Assembly (NCBI GenBank): GCA_027459525.1 | Contig: DAIDIC010000185.1 | Coordinates: 1-64,000, forward strand | DNA length: 64,000 nucleotides | Direction: 5' to 3' | Source of the DNA: JAJYBV01 sp021812265 | GTDB lineage: Bacteria > Chloroflexota > Ktedonobacteria > Ktedonobacterales > JACDGC01 | Shown: positions 8,829-18,184 of the stretch, one piece after another | Numbering within the stretch: position 1 is the first letter of the stretch | How the letters are laid out: each line of letters opens with the position of its first letter | The notes under the pieces: generated by a model | Seen by the model: only the letters and a program-made list of their open reading frames with translations | Told to the model about the DNA's origin: nothing | Databases searched by the model: none | Translations under genes and position numbers: made by a program

Positions 8829-9629
8829 ATGCAATTGCAAAGCATTGAAGATATTCAACAGAAACACAGGCATATTTATCTTTCACCCCATTTTGATGAC
8901 GCGGTGTTATCTTGCGGCGGTTCAATCGCCATGCAAACACAGATAAATTTACAGCCGCTGATAATTACAATTTTTGCGGCTCCGCCGGCAGATGGCGCGG
9001 CGCTGAATCCATTTGCCCGACAAATACAAGCTTCCGCCGGTTTAGGTGAATCCGGCGCAGACGCGGTTGCCCGCCGCAGGGAAGAGGATCGCGCCGCGTG
9101 TGATTATTTGGGCGCTGATTATTTGTGGCTGAATTACGCTGACGCTATGTATCGCGGCTATGACAGCTCCGAATCGCTGTTTGGTGACATTGGCAGAAAT
9201 GATCTTTCTTTAGAAGAAAGCCTTGCTGATGTGGCGCTGAAAATTCACGCATTGGCGCCAAACGCCGTTATTTATGCTCCGCTTGGCGTAGGCCACCATG
9301 TCGATCATCAGTTGGTTGCGTCGGCGGCGGCGCGGCTTGTCAACCAGAAGGCAAACATAAAATTTTATGAAGATATTCCATATGCTACGAAACCAAACAC
9401 ATTGCAGGCTAGGCAAACAGAATTAAAAATCAATATGGAGCCTGAAATGAATGAAGTGTCGTTTCAAATGGAAAATAAATTAAACGCCGTTGCCCTATAT
9501 GCGTCGCAAATTTCACCCCTTTTTACTACCGAAGCGAATATGCGCCGGGAAATTTCCGCATATAGCAAAACGATTAAGCCGGCTAACTCGCATATTGCGA
9601 TTGAACGCTTTTGGGCGTGGGACGCTTAA
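8829..9629 (+). CDS. PIG-L/LmbE family deacetylase
   Basis: A 266-aa zinc-dependent N-acetylglucosamine deacetylase-family protein. The metal site is visible in SPHFDDAVLSCGG (residues 19-31, a His-x-Asp-Asp variant of the usual HPDD) and in GVGHHVDHQLV. Members remove acetyl groups from sugar amines in thiol, antibiotic or lipid biosynthesis, and the substrate here is unknown. The start at ATG 8829 has a GGGAGG ribosome site 9 bases upstream; the open frame back to 8703 overlaps the preceding gene and is unlikely to be used. The S9 peptidase gene starts 44 bp after its stop. Confidence 0.85.
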   Translation: MQLQSIEDIQQKHRHIYLSPHFDDAVLSCGGSIAMQTQINLQPLIITIFAAPPADGAALNPFARQIQASAGLGESGADAVARRREEDRAACDYLGADYLWLNYADAMYRGYDSSESLFGDIGRNDLSLEESLADVALKIHALAPNAVIYAPLGVGHHVDHQLVASAAARLVNQKANIKFYEDIPYATKPNTLQARQTELKINMEPEMNEVSFQMENKLNAVALYASQISPLFTTEANMRREISAYSKTIKPANSHIAIERFWAWDA

Positions 9630-9673
9630 TAGGCGTTTTCGCGCCACAGTTTAAAGAAAAGAGTGTGTGTATA

Positions 9674-11698
9674 ATGTCACAGCGAATGATTATCCCGGAA
9701 GATTTTTTCCGTATGAAATTAGTCAGCGATCCGCAAATTTCGCCGGACGGCGCAAAAATTGTCTATACGCTGCAAACCGTTGATAAGGAAAATTCCGAAT
9801 ATAAAGAATCGATTTGGCTGGTTGGCGCAAATAGCTCCGCTATTCAATTTACCGCCGACGGATCCTCTCCGCGCTGGTCGCCGGACGGATCGACGCTGGC
9901 CTTCGTTTCGGACCGTGAAGGCCCCCTGCCGGATCCGCAGCCGGAAGAATCCGCGCAGGATCGCGATAAGCGCTGCGGTAAGGGCAAGCCGCAAATTTGG
10001 CTTATTTCCGCCTTCGGCGGCGAGGCGCGCCAAGTAACCTTTATGCGCTGGGGCGCCGCAAATCCCAAATGGTCGCCCGATGGATTGCGCATATTGTTTT
10101 CCGCTAAAACCGGTGAAATTGCGGAGCCACCGGAACATGACGGCAAAAAAGAGCCGCGCCTGCGCAAAATTGATCGTTTTATGTATCGCTTTAATGGCAG
10201 TGGTTATATATATGAACTTCGCTCACATATATTTACTGTCGCCGCATCCGGCGGCGAACCGCAGCAACTCACTGATGGCGATTGGGATGACCGCGCCGCG
10301 CAATGGTCGCCCGATGGCGCTCAGATTGTCTTTACCTCTGATAGACGGGAAGACCGTTGGTTGATGCCCGTTTCGCAAGTCTATCTTATGAACAGCGACG
10401 GCTCAGAGCAACATCAAATCTCTGGCGCCAGCGATGTGTTTGAATATTTTTCACCAAATTGGTCTGCCGACGGCAAGAAAATTGCCTGTCTTGGCGGCCA
10501 GATCTGGCATAGCGGCGGACACACCGATCTCTTCGTTTTTGAGCCGCATGAAACTCCGCGTTTGTTAACCGAAGATATTTATGTCACTTTTTCCGACGCA
10601 ATTGGCTCGGATTTGCGTGAGGACCACGCCGACGAAACGCCGATTTGGGGCGCCGATAACCGCACATTATTTGTGCTGGGCAATGCGCGCGGCGCCGGCA
10701 ATCTGTACGCTTTCGACACCGAAACATTGGCGCTGACTGAATTGACAACCGGTAATCACCAAATTCTGGGATATTCTTTCTCCGCAGATCACCATCAGAT
10801 GGCGCTGGCGATTGCCGATACGCAGCAAATGGGTGATATTTTCAGCGGAGAAGTTCATGGAACTGCGCTAACTCGCTTAACCACTGTAAACGCGGATCTG
10901 CTGGCTGAATTGCAGCTTTCGGAACCTGAGGTGTTTGAATTTGTCGGAGCTGATGGCTGGAATATTCAAGGGTGGATACTGAAACCGGCCGATTTTGACG
11001 CGCAAAAAAAATATCCCATGTTGCTGGAAATTCATGGCGGGCCAAATACCTGCTATGGCTACACCTTCTTCCAAGAATTCCAAACCTTGGCGGCAAACGG
11101 CTATGTGGTAGTATATATTAATCCGCGGGGCAGCACCAGTTATGGGCGCAATTTCTGCCGCGCAGTGCATGGCGCGTGGGGACTTGGCGATTATGAAGAT
11201 TTGATGGCCGGAGTAGACGCAGTTCTTGCGCGCGGGTATGTTGATGATCAACGGTTGGGTGTGCTTGGCGGCAGCTATGGCGGCTTTATGACAAACTGGA
11301 TTATTGGGCACACTACCCGCTTCTCCGCCGCTATTACCGAACGCTGCGTGTCTAATTTACTTTCGAAATACGGCACAAGTGATGTTGGCCCGTGGATGGC
11401 GCTGGATAACTGGGATGGCCACCCATGGGAACAGGCGGAAAAATATCGGTTCCATTCGCCGATTACCTATGTGCATAATGTTCAAACTCCGCTGTTGATT
11501 ATCCACAGTGAAGAAGATTGGCGCTGCCCGATTGAACAGGCAGAGCAGATGTTTACTTCGCTGAAATGGCTGAAACGCGATGTGGAATTTATTCGCATTG
11601 AAGGCCAAAATCACGATTTAACCCGCAATGGCCACCCAAGACTGCGTATTGAACGCATGGGTGAAGTGGTAAAGTGGTTTAATAAGTATTTTGCCTGA
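9674..11698 (+). CDS. S9 family (prolyl oligopeptidase-like) serine peptidase
   Basis: A 674-aa cytoplasmic peptidase related to acylaminoacyl peptidase/dipeptidyl peptidase. The N-terminal two thirds are a beta-propeller with TolB/WD-like repeats (SPRWSPDGSTLAFVSDREG, NPKWSPDG, AAQWSPDGAQIVF, SPNWSADGKKIA). The C-terminal alpha/beta hydrolase carries GGSYGGF with nucleophile Ser534, then Asp615 (HSEEDW) and His647 (GQNHDL). No signal peptide is present. The start at ATG 9674 matches the conserved beginning of the family; the frame upstream to 9611 overlaps the previous gene. A terminator follows the stop. Confidence 0.93.
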   Translation: MSQRMIIPEDFFRMKLVSDPQISPDGAKIVYTLQTVDKENSEYKESIWLVGANSSAIQFTADGSSPRWSPDGSTLAFVSDREGPLPDPQPEESAQDRDKRCGKGKPQIWLISAFGGEARQVTFMRWGAANPKWSPDGLRILFSAKTGEIAEPPEHDGKKEPRLRKIDRFMYRFNGSGYIYELRSHIFTVAASGGEPQQLTDGDWDDRAAQWSPDGAQIVFTSDRREDRWLMPVSQVYLMNSDGSEQHQISGASDVFEYFSPNWSADGKKIACLGGQIWHSGGHTDLFVFEPHETPRLLTEDIYVTFSDAIGSDLREDHADETPIWGADNRTLFVLGNARGAGNLYAFDTETLALTELTTGNHQILGYSFSADHHQMALAIADTQQMGDIFSGEVHGTALTRLTTVNADLLAELQLSEPEVFEFVGADGWNIQGWILKPADFDAQKKYPMLLEIHGGPNTCYGYTFFQEFQTLAANGYVVVYINPRGSTSYGRNFCRAVHGAWGLGDYEDLMAGVDAVLARGYVDDQRLGVLGGSYGGFMTNWIIGHTTRFSAAITERCVSNLLSKYGTSDVGPWMALDNWDGHPWEQAEKYRFHSPITYVHNVQTPLLIIHSEEDWRCPIEQAEQMFTSLKWLKRDVEFIRIEGQNHDLTRNGHPRLRIERMGEVVKWFNKYFA

Positions 11699-11707
11699 TA
11701 TATCAGA

Positions 11708-11750
11708 CCGGACAGAGCGGGAATCACCCAATCTGTCCGGCGCTTTTTTA
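11708..11750 (+). terminator. Rho-independent terminator after the S9 peptidase gene
   Basis: A 9-bp perfect stem, CCGGACAGA at 11708-11716 and TCTGTCCGG at 11732-11740, is followed by a T-rich run (11744-11749). It lies 10 bp after the peptidase stop codon. The opposite-strand gene at 11799 ends nearby, so the hairpin may serve both. Confidence 0.85.
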
Positions 11751-11798
11751 ATTTATAGCTTTTGCTTGGATGTTGTGAGAAGCGAAAACTCCACCCTG

Positions 11799-13223
11799 TT
11801 ATCTCGCCTTTTCGCTGCCTGCCGCGCCATACCATAGTGTTGTGGCAATTGCTGCGCCGATACCTAATAACCCAAGTGTTGTTACAATATATCCTGCGCC
11901 ATATGTGGCAGGAGATAAGAAGACAAACACTATGCCTCCGATGAATGTTATTGTTACCCCGGCCAGCGTAATCAGCGAGATGAGTTCAATTTTACCGCTG
12001 ATAAGCCGTTGCGCGGCAATGAGCGCTAAAACGATTGCCGGCAGCAAGAATAATCCTATATCTTGATGCAGCCAAGTAAACACTGCGTCATTGACGGCTC
12101 CTTTTGCTGCGGGATCACCGGCTCCAAAGTATGCTTCGTGCATTTCAATGGCAAATCCGCCGATAACCACCATCGAAAAACTCAGAATCCATGTCCACGC
12201 TGAAACATATAAAGCCGGCAGGCGTAAATGTTTGATGATGGCGTTTATCGCAACAGCCAGCGCTAAAATAACCCCACCGCCCATAACAAATACGCCGGTT
12301 ACAATATCATCCCCGGCTATACCGTTGGCGCCGTTTACAAAATATGTTGGGATTTGCCACTGCGAAATTGCCGCAATACTATAGATCAGCGTCATAGCAA
12401 TTACGCCAAATCCAATCATACTTGCGCCGATGCGCGCCGCAATTTTTGTTCCGCCGGTTAACGAGCGATAGCCGAACTGCACACTGAGCAGTAGCACAGT
12501 AAGCCCCATAGCGGCAACCGCCATTTCATGTGAATGAGATCCAACCAATGCGGCGGCAAAATCACTTCCGGAACCAAAACCGGCAAATTTGGAAAAATCC
12601 CCCAGCGCAGGTGGCGCATTGACGCCAAATTCCATAATCCACCCAGCAAGATGCCCCATAATTGCCGCAACGAGCATTGACCCCGCCGCTAAAAATGACG
12701 CATAAAACGGAATAGTGCGGGTGTTGATTGCGTTTATCTTCCATTCATTGACCATGCCAACCAGCAAGACAATAAGAATTTCGTCCAGCGCAAAAAAACC
12801 AAATATTTGTGTCCACATTGCCACTTCAGAACCCGGAATAGAACGATCCCATATTCCTCCTACAGCGGCAAGAATAGTTGCGGCTAAAACACCGCCGGTA
12901 ATCCATTGGTGCGTGTGTGTGGATTGAAGACATAAAATTTGGCAGGTAAGCAGCGCCATCAATCCCACCATGCCAATGAGCAGCCCATGCAAAAACATAA
13001 CGTGCGCATAATCAGGCGATGCGGATGCGCTTGTTTCCGACATAAATGGGTTGGAAACGAAAATGCTCATCAAGGTAAACAGCGAAAGCCAACCGATTAC
13101 AAAGAGAATTTCGTGTCGTGGCGTAAGCCAAGGGAAGCGTCGGATTGGCGCTATGTCGCTGTTATCATATGCCTGGATATCAACTGGAATATCGGGCATT
13201 TTTACACTTTTGTGTACAGACAT
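11799..13223 (-). CDS. Twelve-helix membrane protein with His motifs, possibly heme-copper-oxidase-like
   Basis: A 474-aa protein with about twelve hydrophobic helices, so integral to the membrane. I do not recognise it with confidence. Histidines cluster at or near helix ends: YAHVMFLHG (His74, His79), GHLAG (His191), GSHSHEMAVAAMG (His230, His232), EMHEAYFG (His362) and WLHQDIG (His386). The H-x-H-x3-A-x2-MG pattern and twelve helices recall the catalytic subunits of nitric oxide reductases and heme-copper oxidases, but order and spacing do not match a canonical member. It could be a divergent or non-catalytic relative, or an unrelated family. The start at ATG 13223 is fixed by a perfect AGGAGG six bases upstream; ATG 13238 lacks one. 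No oxidase partner subunits are adjacent. Confidence 0.6.
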   Translation of the reverse strand: MSVHKSVKMPDIPVDIQAYDNSDIAPIRRFPWLTPRHEILFVIGWLSLFTLMSIFVSNPFMSETSASASPDYAHVMFLHGLLIGMVGLMALLTCQILCLQSTHTHQWITGGVLAATILAAVGGIWDRSIPGSEVAMWTQIFGFFALDEILIVLLVGMVNEWKINAINTRTIPFYASFLAAGSMLVAAIMGHLAGWIMEFGVNAPPALGDFSKFAGFGSGSDFAAALVGSHSHEMAVAAMGLTVLLLSVQFGYRSLTGGTKIAARIGASMIGFGVIAMTLIYSIAAISQWQIPTYFVNGANGIAGDDIVTGVFVMGGGVILALAVAINAIIKHLRLPALYVSAWTWILSFSMVVIGGFAIEMHEAYFGAGDPAAKGAVNDAVFTWLHQDIGLFLLPAIVLALIAAQRLISGKIELISLITLAGVTITFIGGIVFVFLSPATYGAGYIVTTLGLLGIGAAIATTLWYGAAGSEKAR

Positions 13224-13724
13224 ATTGTTCCTCCTCATGATAGAAAGGAAGAAATCATATGGCTGCTTTTACAAAGCAGTCAGTGTGACCTTTCATGTTG
13301 TGAGTATGAAAGAGCAAATATTGTATCTCTCTTTCACACGTAGTATAGATGATAAAACACACATATCAATCTCAATCTTTCAGTGATTGCGCACATTTTG
13401 CCGTGATTTTTTGACCCTTTGAAGCATAAAATTGTTATAGAAACAGCCCATTTGGGCAGTATGTGATATATTTATGAACACATTCAATGTATGCCCAGCG
13501 TTTTATGTGATGGATTATGCAGTGGCAGGCGACAGTTGTGTATAATAACAGAGACACCACACCCTGCAGCGCAGATTTGCCAACAGCAATTTCAACGCTA
13601 TGACGCTGGGTGGAAAATATTGCCGTTTTGCCTGGATACATTATATGGTGGTTGGCTTGCTCCTGCCTGTTATATGGCGTGCCCGGCGCTTTTTTTATCG
13701 GCAAAAATAAATAATGGAATTTTT
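13224..13724. other. Divergent intergenic region
   Basis: About 500 bp between the divergently transcribed 12-helix protein and the phosphatase gene. A TATAAT at 13541-13546 may be part of a promoter for the rightward gene, but no well-placed -35 is evident. Short frames here are not convincing genes. Confidence 0.4.
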
Positions 13725-14528
13725 ATGAGTAATGTAACTGAAAAACTGAGCCTTTATTCTACCGGAGATACTATAGAGGCGCCGGCGCGCGAAACTGAAA
13801 CCCAGCGAACTGCCACTATTTATTTGGTCCGCCATGGCCAGTCTGAATTTAACGTAAGCCGCCGGCTGCCCGGCCAATTAAAAGGCATTCATCTTACCGA
13901 ACAAGGTAAAAAAGAAGCTGCAGATTTAGGAAACGCTATTAAAGATATGCCTTTGTCGGCGATTATATCCAGCCCTTTGGAACGCGCGTATGAAACGGCG
14001 GATCTTGTGCGTGGCTTTCACGATGTCCCAATCCATATTGATGATCGCCTGATGGATACGGGTATGGGTGAATGGGCAGGCCAAGACGCGCATGAACTGG
14101 CTAAAGTTAACCCACTGTGGGCAGAATATGTGCGCCGCCCAACACAGCCGCCGGCCGGAGTTGATGGCGTAGAAGGCTTTTATGCGGTGCTTCAGCGGGT
14201 GATTGCCGCAGTGGAAGACGCCCGGCATAACTTGGAGTATGGCGAACATATTATGTTTGTGGCGCACGCCGACCCAATTAAACTGATTATCTCACATTAT
14301 CTGCGGCTGCCCATTGAAAATTCGGCGTGGCTGTTTATCCCCAACGCATCGATCACTATTCTTTCATTTACCGGTAAGGAAGATCCCCGCGTAAAGGCGC
14401 TTACCTGGACACCGGCTCCGGCGTGGCTGCGCTCTGACGCAGCGCCACAAACAAGCGGCGAATTGCCGAAAAACGCGAAGCCGCAAAAAAATGTTGAGCC
14501 GCGAAAAAAAGTACACGCCATAAAATAG
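13725..14528 (+). CDS. Histidine phosphatase superfamily (phosphoglycerate mutase-like) protein
   Basis: A 267-aa protein. The phospho-histidine motif LVRHGQSEFN lies near residue 40, SSPLERAYETA supplies the second arginine, and FVAHADPIKLI the second catalytic His. These place it in branch 1 of the histidine phosphatase superfamily, beside cofactor-dependent phosphoglycerate mutase and small-molecule phosphatases. It has a 30-residue N-terminal extension and a Lys/Pro-rich C-terminal tail of about 40 residues that are unlikely to be catalytic. The start at ATG 13725 has GGAA just upstream; the frame is open back to 13491 without family similarity. The physiological substrate cannot be read from sequence. 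Confidence 0.82.
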   Translation: MSNVTEKLSLYSTGDTIEAPARETETQRTATIYLVRHGQSEFNVSRRLPGQLKGIHLTEQGKKEAADLGNAIKDMPLSAIISSPLERAYETADLVRGFHDVPIHIDDRLMDTGMGEWAGQDAHELAKVNPLWAEYVRRPTQPPAGVDGVEGFYAVLQRVIAAVEDARHNLEYGEHIMFVAHADPIKLIISHYLRLPIENSAWLFIPNASITILSFTGKEDPRVKALTWTPAPAWLRSDAAPQTSGELPKNAKPQKNVEPRKKVHAIK

Positions 14529-14568
14529 ATTATGGCAAATAGTTGTAGTTTTTGGGAAAAGCCTGTTC

Positions 14569-15447
14569 TTATGTTTTTGCTGCGGGGTTGGGTTTCTGCT
14601 TCTGTATAATCTGCTGCATAAATTGCGGTGAAGGCGGTGGCAATCCGCGGCGCAGCAAATCTAAATACGCCTGAAGGGCAATGACATCTTCCGGTGGCAG
14701 ATCGGGCAATTTTTCGCGTATTTCCTGAATATCTTTGATAAGTCCCGAAACTCGTTCATGCGAAATAGCAATTTCGACTTGGGCCGCCAATTTATCTGAA
14801 TTACTGTCAAAATCAACCCAATAGACTGTTTCAAGGATCAGGCCGTATGGCTTAAAAATCTCGTTAACACTATCTCGCAGCACTTGAATAAAATCTTCAC
14901 GGGTATCGATACGCTCAAAAGCTTGCTTGGGATAATGCAGCGCAAGGTGTTTTGCGGCGACATTTATGGTTTGATCTACCATCTGTCCAAGTTCATCTAT
15001 AGTTGTATCCGGTGTTTTTTCGCTTTGTCGCATATCCATTAAAAGCGTCATTTTTATCATTGTATCGATAAGCGTAATTTCCGGGGAAATTCTCCAGCGA
15101 ATTTGCAGTTCTGCGTAAAAACGCTCATTGCTGTCACTTGGCCGCATGTTATTTAATTTGATTTTTTGCGTGCGCAGCTGCATGTTTACGCATTGATTGG
15201 GATAGATATTTTCGATACCGGGAATAATAAATATTGCGCCGGGCTGCCCGATATGATGCATATGCCCAAAACGATATACAATCGGCCGGTGAGGATCGAT
15301 GGTTGTTTTCATGAATATCTTAAAGCCGGCTATCAACGCTGCCATACAGATAATAACGCTAAGCCAAGCCATTCTTGGCGCATAGATAATTGCTGTTATA
15401 GTCAATCCAAGAATAGTAATAAGAAAGATTCGCACGGATGTATTCAT
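14569..15447 (-). CDS. SPFH/band 7 (stomatin-like) membrane protein
   Basis: A 292-aa protein with two closely spaced N-terminal hydrophobic segments (residues about 6-45), followed by an SPFH-type domain (PGAIFIIPGIENIYPNQCV, LRTQKIKLNNM, AELQIRWRISPE). A helical C-terminal part follows (KDIQEIREKLPDLPPEDV) and a Pro-rich tail. Stomatin-like proteins oligomerise on membranes and scaffold other membrane proteins. No NfeD-type partner lies next to it. A fold-back repeat is located 128 bp upstream of its start. Confidence 0.72.
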   Translation of the reverse strand: MNTSVRIFLITILGLTITAIIYAPRMAWLSVIICMAALIAGFKIFMKTTIDPHRPIVYRFGHMHHIGQPGAIFIIPGIENIYPNQCVNMQLRTQKIKLNNMRPSDSNERFYAELQIRWRISPEITLIDTMIKMTLLMDMRQSEKTPDTTIDELGQMVDQTINVAAKHLALHYPKQAFERIDTREDFIQVLRDSVNEIFKPYGLILETVYWVDFDSNSDKLAAQVEIAISHERVSGLIKDIQEIREKLPDLPPEDVIALQAYLDLLRRGLPPPSPQFMQQIIQKQKPNPAAKT

Positions 15448-15574
15448 TGAAAAGACAGACGCAGCGACTCTTGTTTTAGACGTGGTGTCGCCTCACTGCG
15501 CCGACTCCTTTCATGTATTGCAAGGCAAAACAGGCGCCAATCAGCGCGCTGCGCCGCAATTTGGCAAATAATTT

Positions 15575-15708
15575 AGGACTTTCGCTTGAAAGAAAAACAC
15601 ATGCTTCTTGTATCTGCAACAAAGGGAGGTCTGGGGACATCCCAAAACCCCGACAAGTGGCGTCGCCCTTTGTACATCCCCGATTTTCCATGCTGCAGCG
15701 AAAGTCCT
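15575..15708 (+). repeat. Fold-back repeat element, copy 2
   Basis: Same family as 4572-4708: starts AGGACTTTCGCTTGAAAG and ends CAGCGAAAGTCCT. The inner hairpins are partly decayed (CTGGGGACATCCC; one arm of the AAGGGGC/GCCCCTT stem is changed to AAGTGGC). It lies between the Fur-family gene and the band-7 gene. Confidence 0.82.
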
Positions 15709-15841
15709 GTAATTAACAGAAAATGAGATCTTTTGCCGCTTTTATATGAACAGCAGCGTGATGAGATGTGATGAACTGCTGTAGCCGGAGCGTTTTTATA
15801 CAGAACGCAGCGCTTGCGGCTTAGCGGCTAACGGCGCTCTT

Positions 15842-16279
15842 TCAGCGCTGTGTTTTTTCGCATTCCGCGCAGATTCCGGTCAGGGCTAAATGGTCGGCGC
15901 GAATGTTGAACCCATAGCGCAGCCGGGTTTGTTCGCGCAGTTCAGTAAAAATTTCATCCGCTACTTCCCAGCGCCGCCGGCATTTCTCACAAATCAGGTG
16001 ATGATGAGGGTGCGCGCCGATGAGTTCATACTCTGCAGCTTGGTCATCAAAGCGTGTTTCAGAAATAATATTATGTTTGCGCAGTGTTTCCAGCGTGCGG
16101 TAAACGGTGCCTTGGTGAATGGCCGGAATATGTTCGCGCGCGCGTTCACCGATTATCTCTGCGGTGAGGCGCTGATTTGTTCCTTCATCGATTACATGCA
16201 GTATAATAATCCGCTGCGTAGTTATTTTTACACCATATCGTGTCAGCAGCTCTTTATATTGGGAATAGGGATCGCTCAT
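15842..16279 (-). CDS. Fur-family metal-responsive transcriptional regulator
   Basis: A 145-aa repressor of the Fur superfamily. The winged helix at residues 10-85 includes KITTQRIIILHVIDE and the recognition segment HQGTVYRTLETLRKHNII. The dimerisation domain has the regulatory metal segment AHPHHHLICEKC and a second Cys pair CAEC near the C-terminus; the two CxxC pairs form the structural zinc site known from Fur, Zur and PerR. Sequence alone does not decide between iron, zinc or peroxide sensing. No metal transport gene is adjacent, and it appears to be transcribed alone. Confidence 0.9.
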   Translation of the reverse strand: MSDPYSQYKELLTRYGVKITTQRIIILHVIDEGTNQRLTAEIIGERAREHIPAIHQGTVYRTLETLRKHNIISETRFDDQAAEYELIGAHPHHHLICEKCRRRWEVADEIFTELREQTRLRYGFNIRADHLALTGICAECEKTQR

Positions 16280-16624
16280 TGAATACCCTTTTAAAAAAAT
16301 AATGTTTTGCGTTGCAGAATGCGCCTGCGCTGCGTGGCAAACCGTGTTTGCGCATGCTATGCCGCTATTTCCTTGCGGATTCTTGCTGTAATCTCACGAG
16401 TGTTTGTTGTGGCGGAAAAATCTTGCCGGAACATAAACATACTATAGAGCATAAGAGATGAAAGCGCAAGAGGAAGATGAACGTTTTTTTGAAGCGTTTT
16501 GTTGCTGTTACGGTTCCGGCAAAAGTTTCGGTTAATAAAATAATTCCTCTGCCTTTGCCGGCCAATACATGAACAAAATCAATTCAAAGCCAGAAATTGT
16601 GACGGCGCCAAAGCGCTGATATCA
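16280..16624. other. Intergenic region, no gene recognised
   Basis: 345 bp between nuoN and the Fur-family gene. A 66-codon minus-strand frame (16365-16565) has no family resemblance, and I see no terminator with a clear T-run. Confidence 0.5.
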
Positions 16625-18184
16625 TTAAGGCAAACCCGCTGCGTTGCGCGCCAGCTGAATAATTTCTGTCGGAGCGACGCCAAAGCCGATAACACCGACT
16701 GCGGCAGCCAGCAAAGCAATAGCTGCGCCAACAGGCAAAACTGCCGCCGCTGCAGACACTACTGAAACTTTGGCTGTGGCAATTGAGCCGCCCGCGCTGA
16801 GTATTTCAGCTTGTAATGGTTCTGCTTTTGCGCTGCTTTCGGCGGGCTGAACGAAATACATCATCCAAATAACCCGCAGGTAATAGAAAAAGCCTGCGGC
16901 GCTGGCGAGAACACCAATAATAGTTAACTCTATGTGTCCGCCGACGGCTGCCGCATAAAATACGGTATATTTTCCGATAAATCCCGCCGCGCCGGGTATT
17001 CCAGCTAGCGCAAAGAGAAACACCGCCATTGCTGCGGCAAGCAGCGGGTTGCGCACGGAAAGGCCGCGCAAATCATCCAGTGAAACATGGGTGTCTATCT
17101 GCTGCTCTAGCACCGAAAGAACGCCAAAGGCTCCCGTGTTCATCAGCGCGTATACGGCTAAATAGGTTAACACGCCGGCTGAACCTAATGATGTGGCCAC
17201 AGCGACACCGATGAGCATATAACCGGCGTGGGCAACGCCGGAGTACGCCAGCATGCGTTTAACATTTGTTTGTGTCGCCGCCAGAATATTGCCGCCAATG
17301 ACGGTAATGACTGCCAACGCCCAAATAATTCCCTGCCACTCAGCCGCCGCGGCGCCAAATGTTTCGGTAAACAGGCGAATAAACACCACGAAAGCCGCCG
17401 TTTTTGTGCCGGACGCCATCATAGCGGTTATCGGTGTTGGCGCGCCTTCGTATACATCGGGTGTCCAAGCGTGAAACGGAATAGCCGAAACCTTAAACGA
17501 CAACCCAATAATCAGCAGCGCCATACCCATAATAAAATATGGCCCAAATCCGCTCGTCAGCGTAATAGCGTGGCTGGCGAGAAATTTTTGCACGCCGGCT
17601 AATTGAGTTGTGCCGGTAGCTCCATAGGTTAAGGCCATGCCGTACAATAAAAAGCCCGAGGCAAACGCGCTGAGCATAAAATATTTCAGCCCGGACTCAT
17701 AGGCTTTGGTTTGCCCCGGTGAGAAGGCGCATAAAATATATAGCGGAAGTGAAAGCAGCTCTATGCCCAAAAATATTGTCATTAAACTGGCGGCGCTTGC
17801 CAACAGCAGCATTCCTAACGCCGCTAATTGCACGAGCGTGTAATACTCTCCCTGCTGAGCAACCCCTTGGCGTTCAATATATCCCGGGGCAATCAGCAAG
17901 GAAAGAAATGTTGTCACTAAAATAATGACGGAGCCGAACAATGCGAGGTGATCGGTAGTTATCATGCCGTTAAACGCAGTTGTATCACCGCTTGATTGAT
18001 AGAGCATGTAAACACCGGCCCCAGAGCCTGCTATACCGGCCAGCGCCACCGCAACCAACGCGCCGCGCGCTTTTGCCGGCAGAAAAATATCAATAAGCAT
18101 AGTCAGCGCTGTAGTTACAACCAGCGGCGCTAACGCCAGCAGATGTCCCCAATCTGCATTGGAAACTGTATAGATAAAGTTCAT
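16625..18184 (-). CDS. nuoN: NADH-quinone oxidoreductase subunit N
   Basis: A 519-aa membrane subunit of respiratory complex I, one of the three antiporter-like proton-pumping subunits. About fourteen helices are visible, with the conserved core LGIELLSLPLYILCAF (helix-5 Glu), FHAWTPDVYEGAPTPITAMM and KRMLAYSGVAHAGYMLIG. The start at ATG 18184 overlaps the nuoM stop by 4 bp (ATGA) and gives the usual N-terminus. The frame is open for 95 more codons upstream, but only inside nuoM. An insertion rich in Ala/Glu/Ser (residues about 445-475) sits near the C-terminus. Confidence 0.93.
   Translation of the reverse strand: MNFIYTVSNADWGHLLALAPLVVTTALTMLIDIFLPAKARGALVAVALAGIAGSGAGVYMLYQSSGDTTAFNGMITTDHLALFGSVIILVTTFLSLLIAPGYIERQGVAQQGEYYTLVQLAALGMLLLASAASLMTIFLGIELLSLPLYILCAFSPGQTKAYESGLKYFMLSAFASGFLLYGMALTYGATGTTQLAGVQKFLASHAITLTSGFGPYFIMGMALLIIGLSFKVSAIPFHAWTPDVYEGAPTPITAMMASGTKTAAFVVFIRLFTETFGAAAAEWQGIIWALAVITVIGGNILAATQTNVKRMLAYSGVAHAGYMLIGVAVATSLGSAGVLTYLAVYALMNTGAFGVLSVLEQQIDTHVSLDDLRGLSVRNPLLAAAMAVFLFALAGIPGAAGFIGKYTVFYAAAVGGHIELTIIGVLASAAGFFYYLRVIWMMYFVQPAESSAKAEPLQAEILSAGGSIATAKVSVVSAAAAVLPVGAAIALLAAAVGVIGFGVAPTEIIQLARNAAGLP

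Noticed and set aside
16365..16565. 66-aa minus-strand frame
   Set aside because: No family resemblance or ribosome site of note; probably chance.
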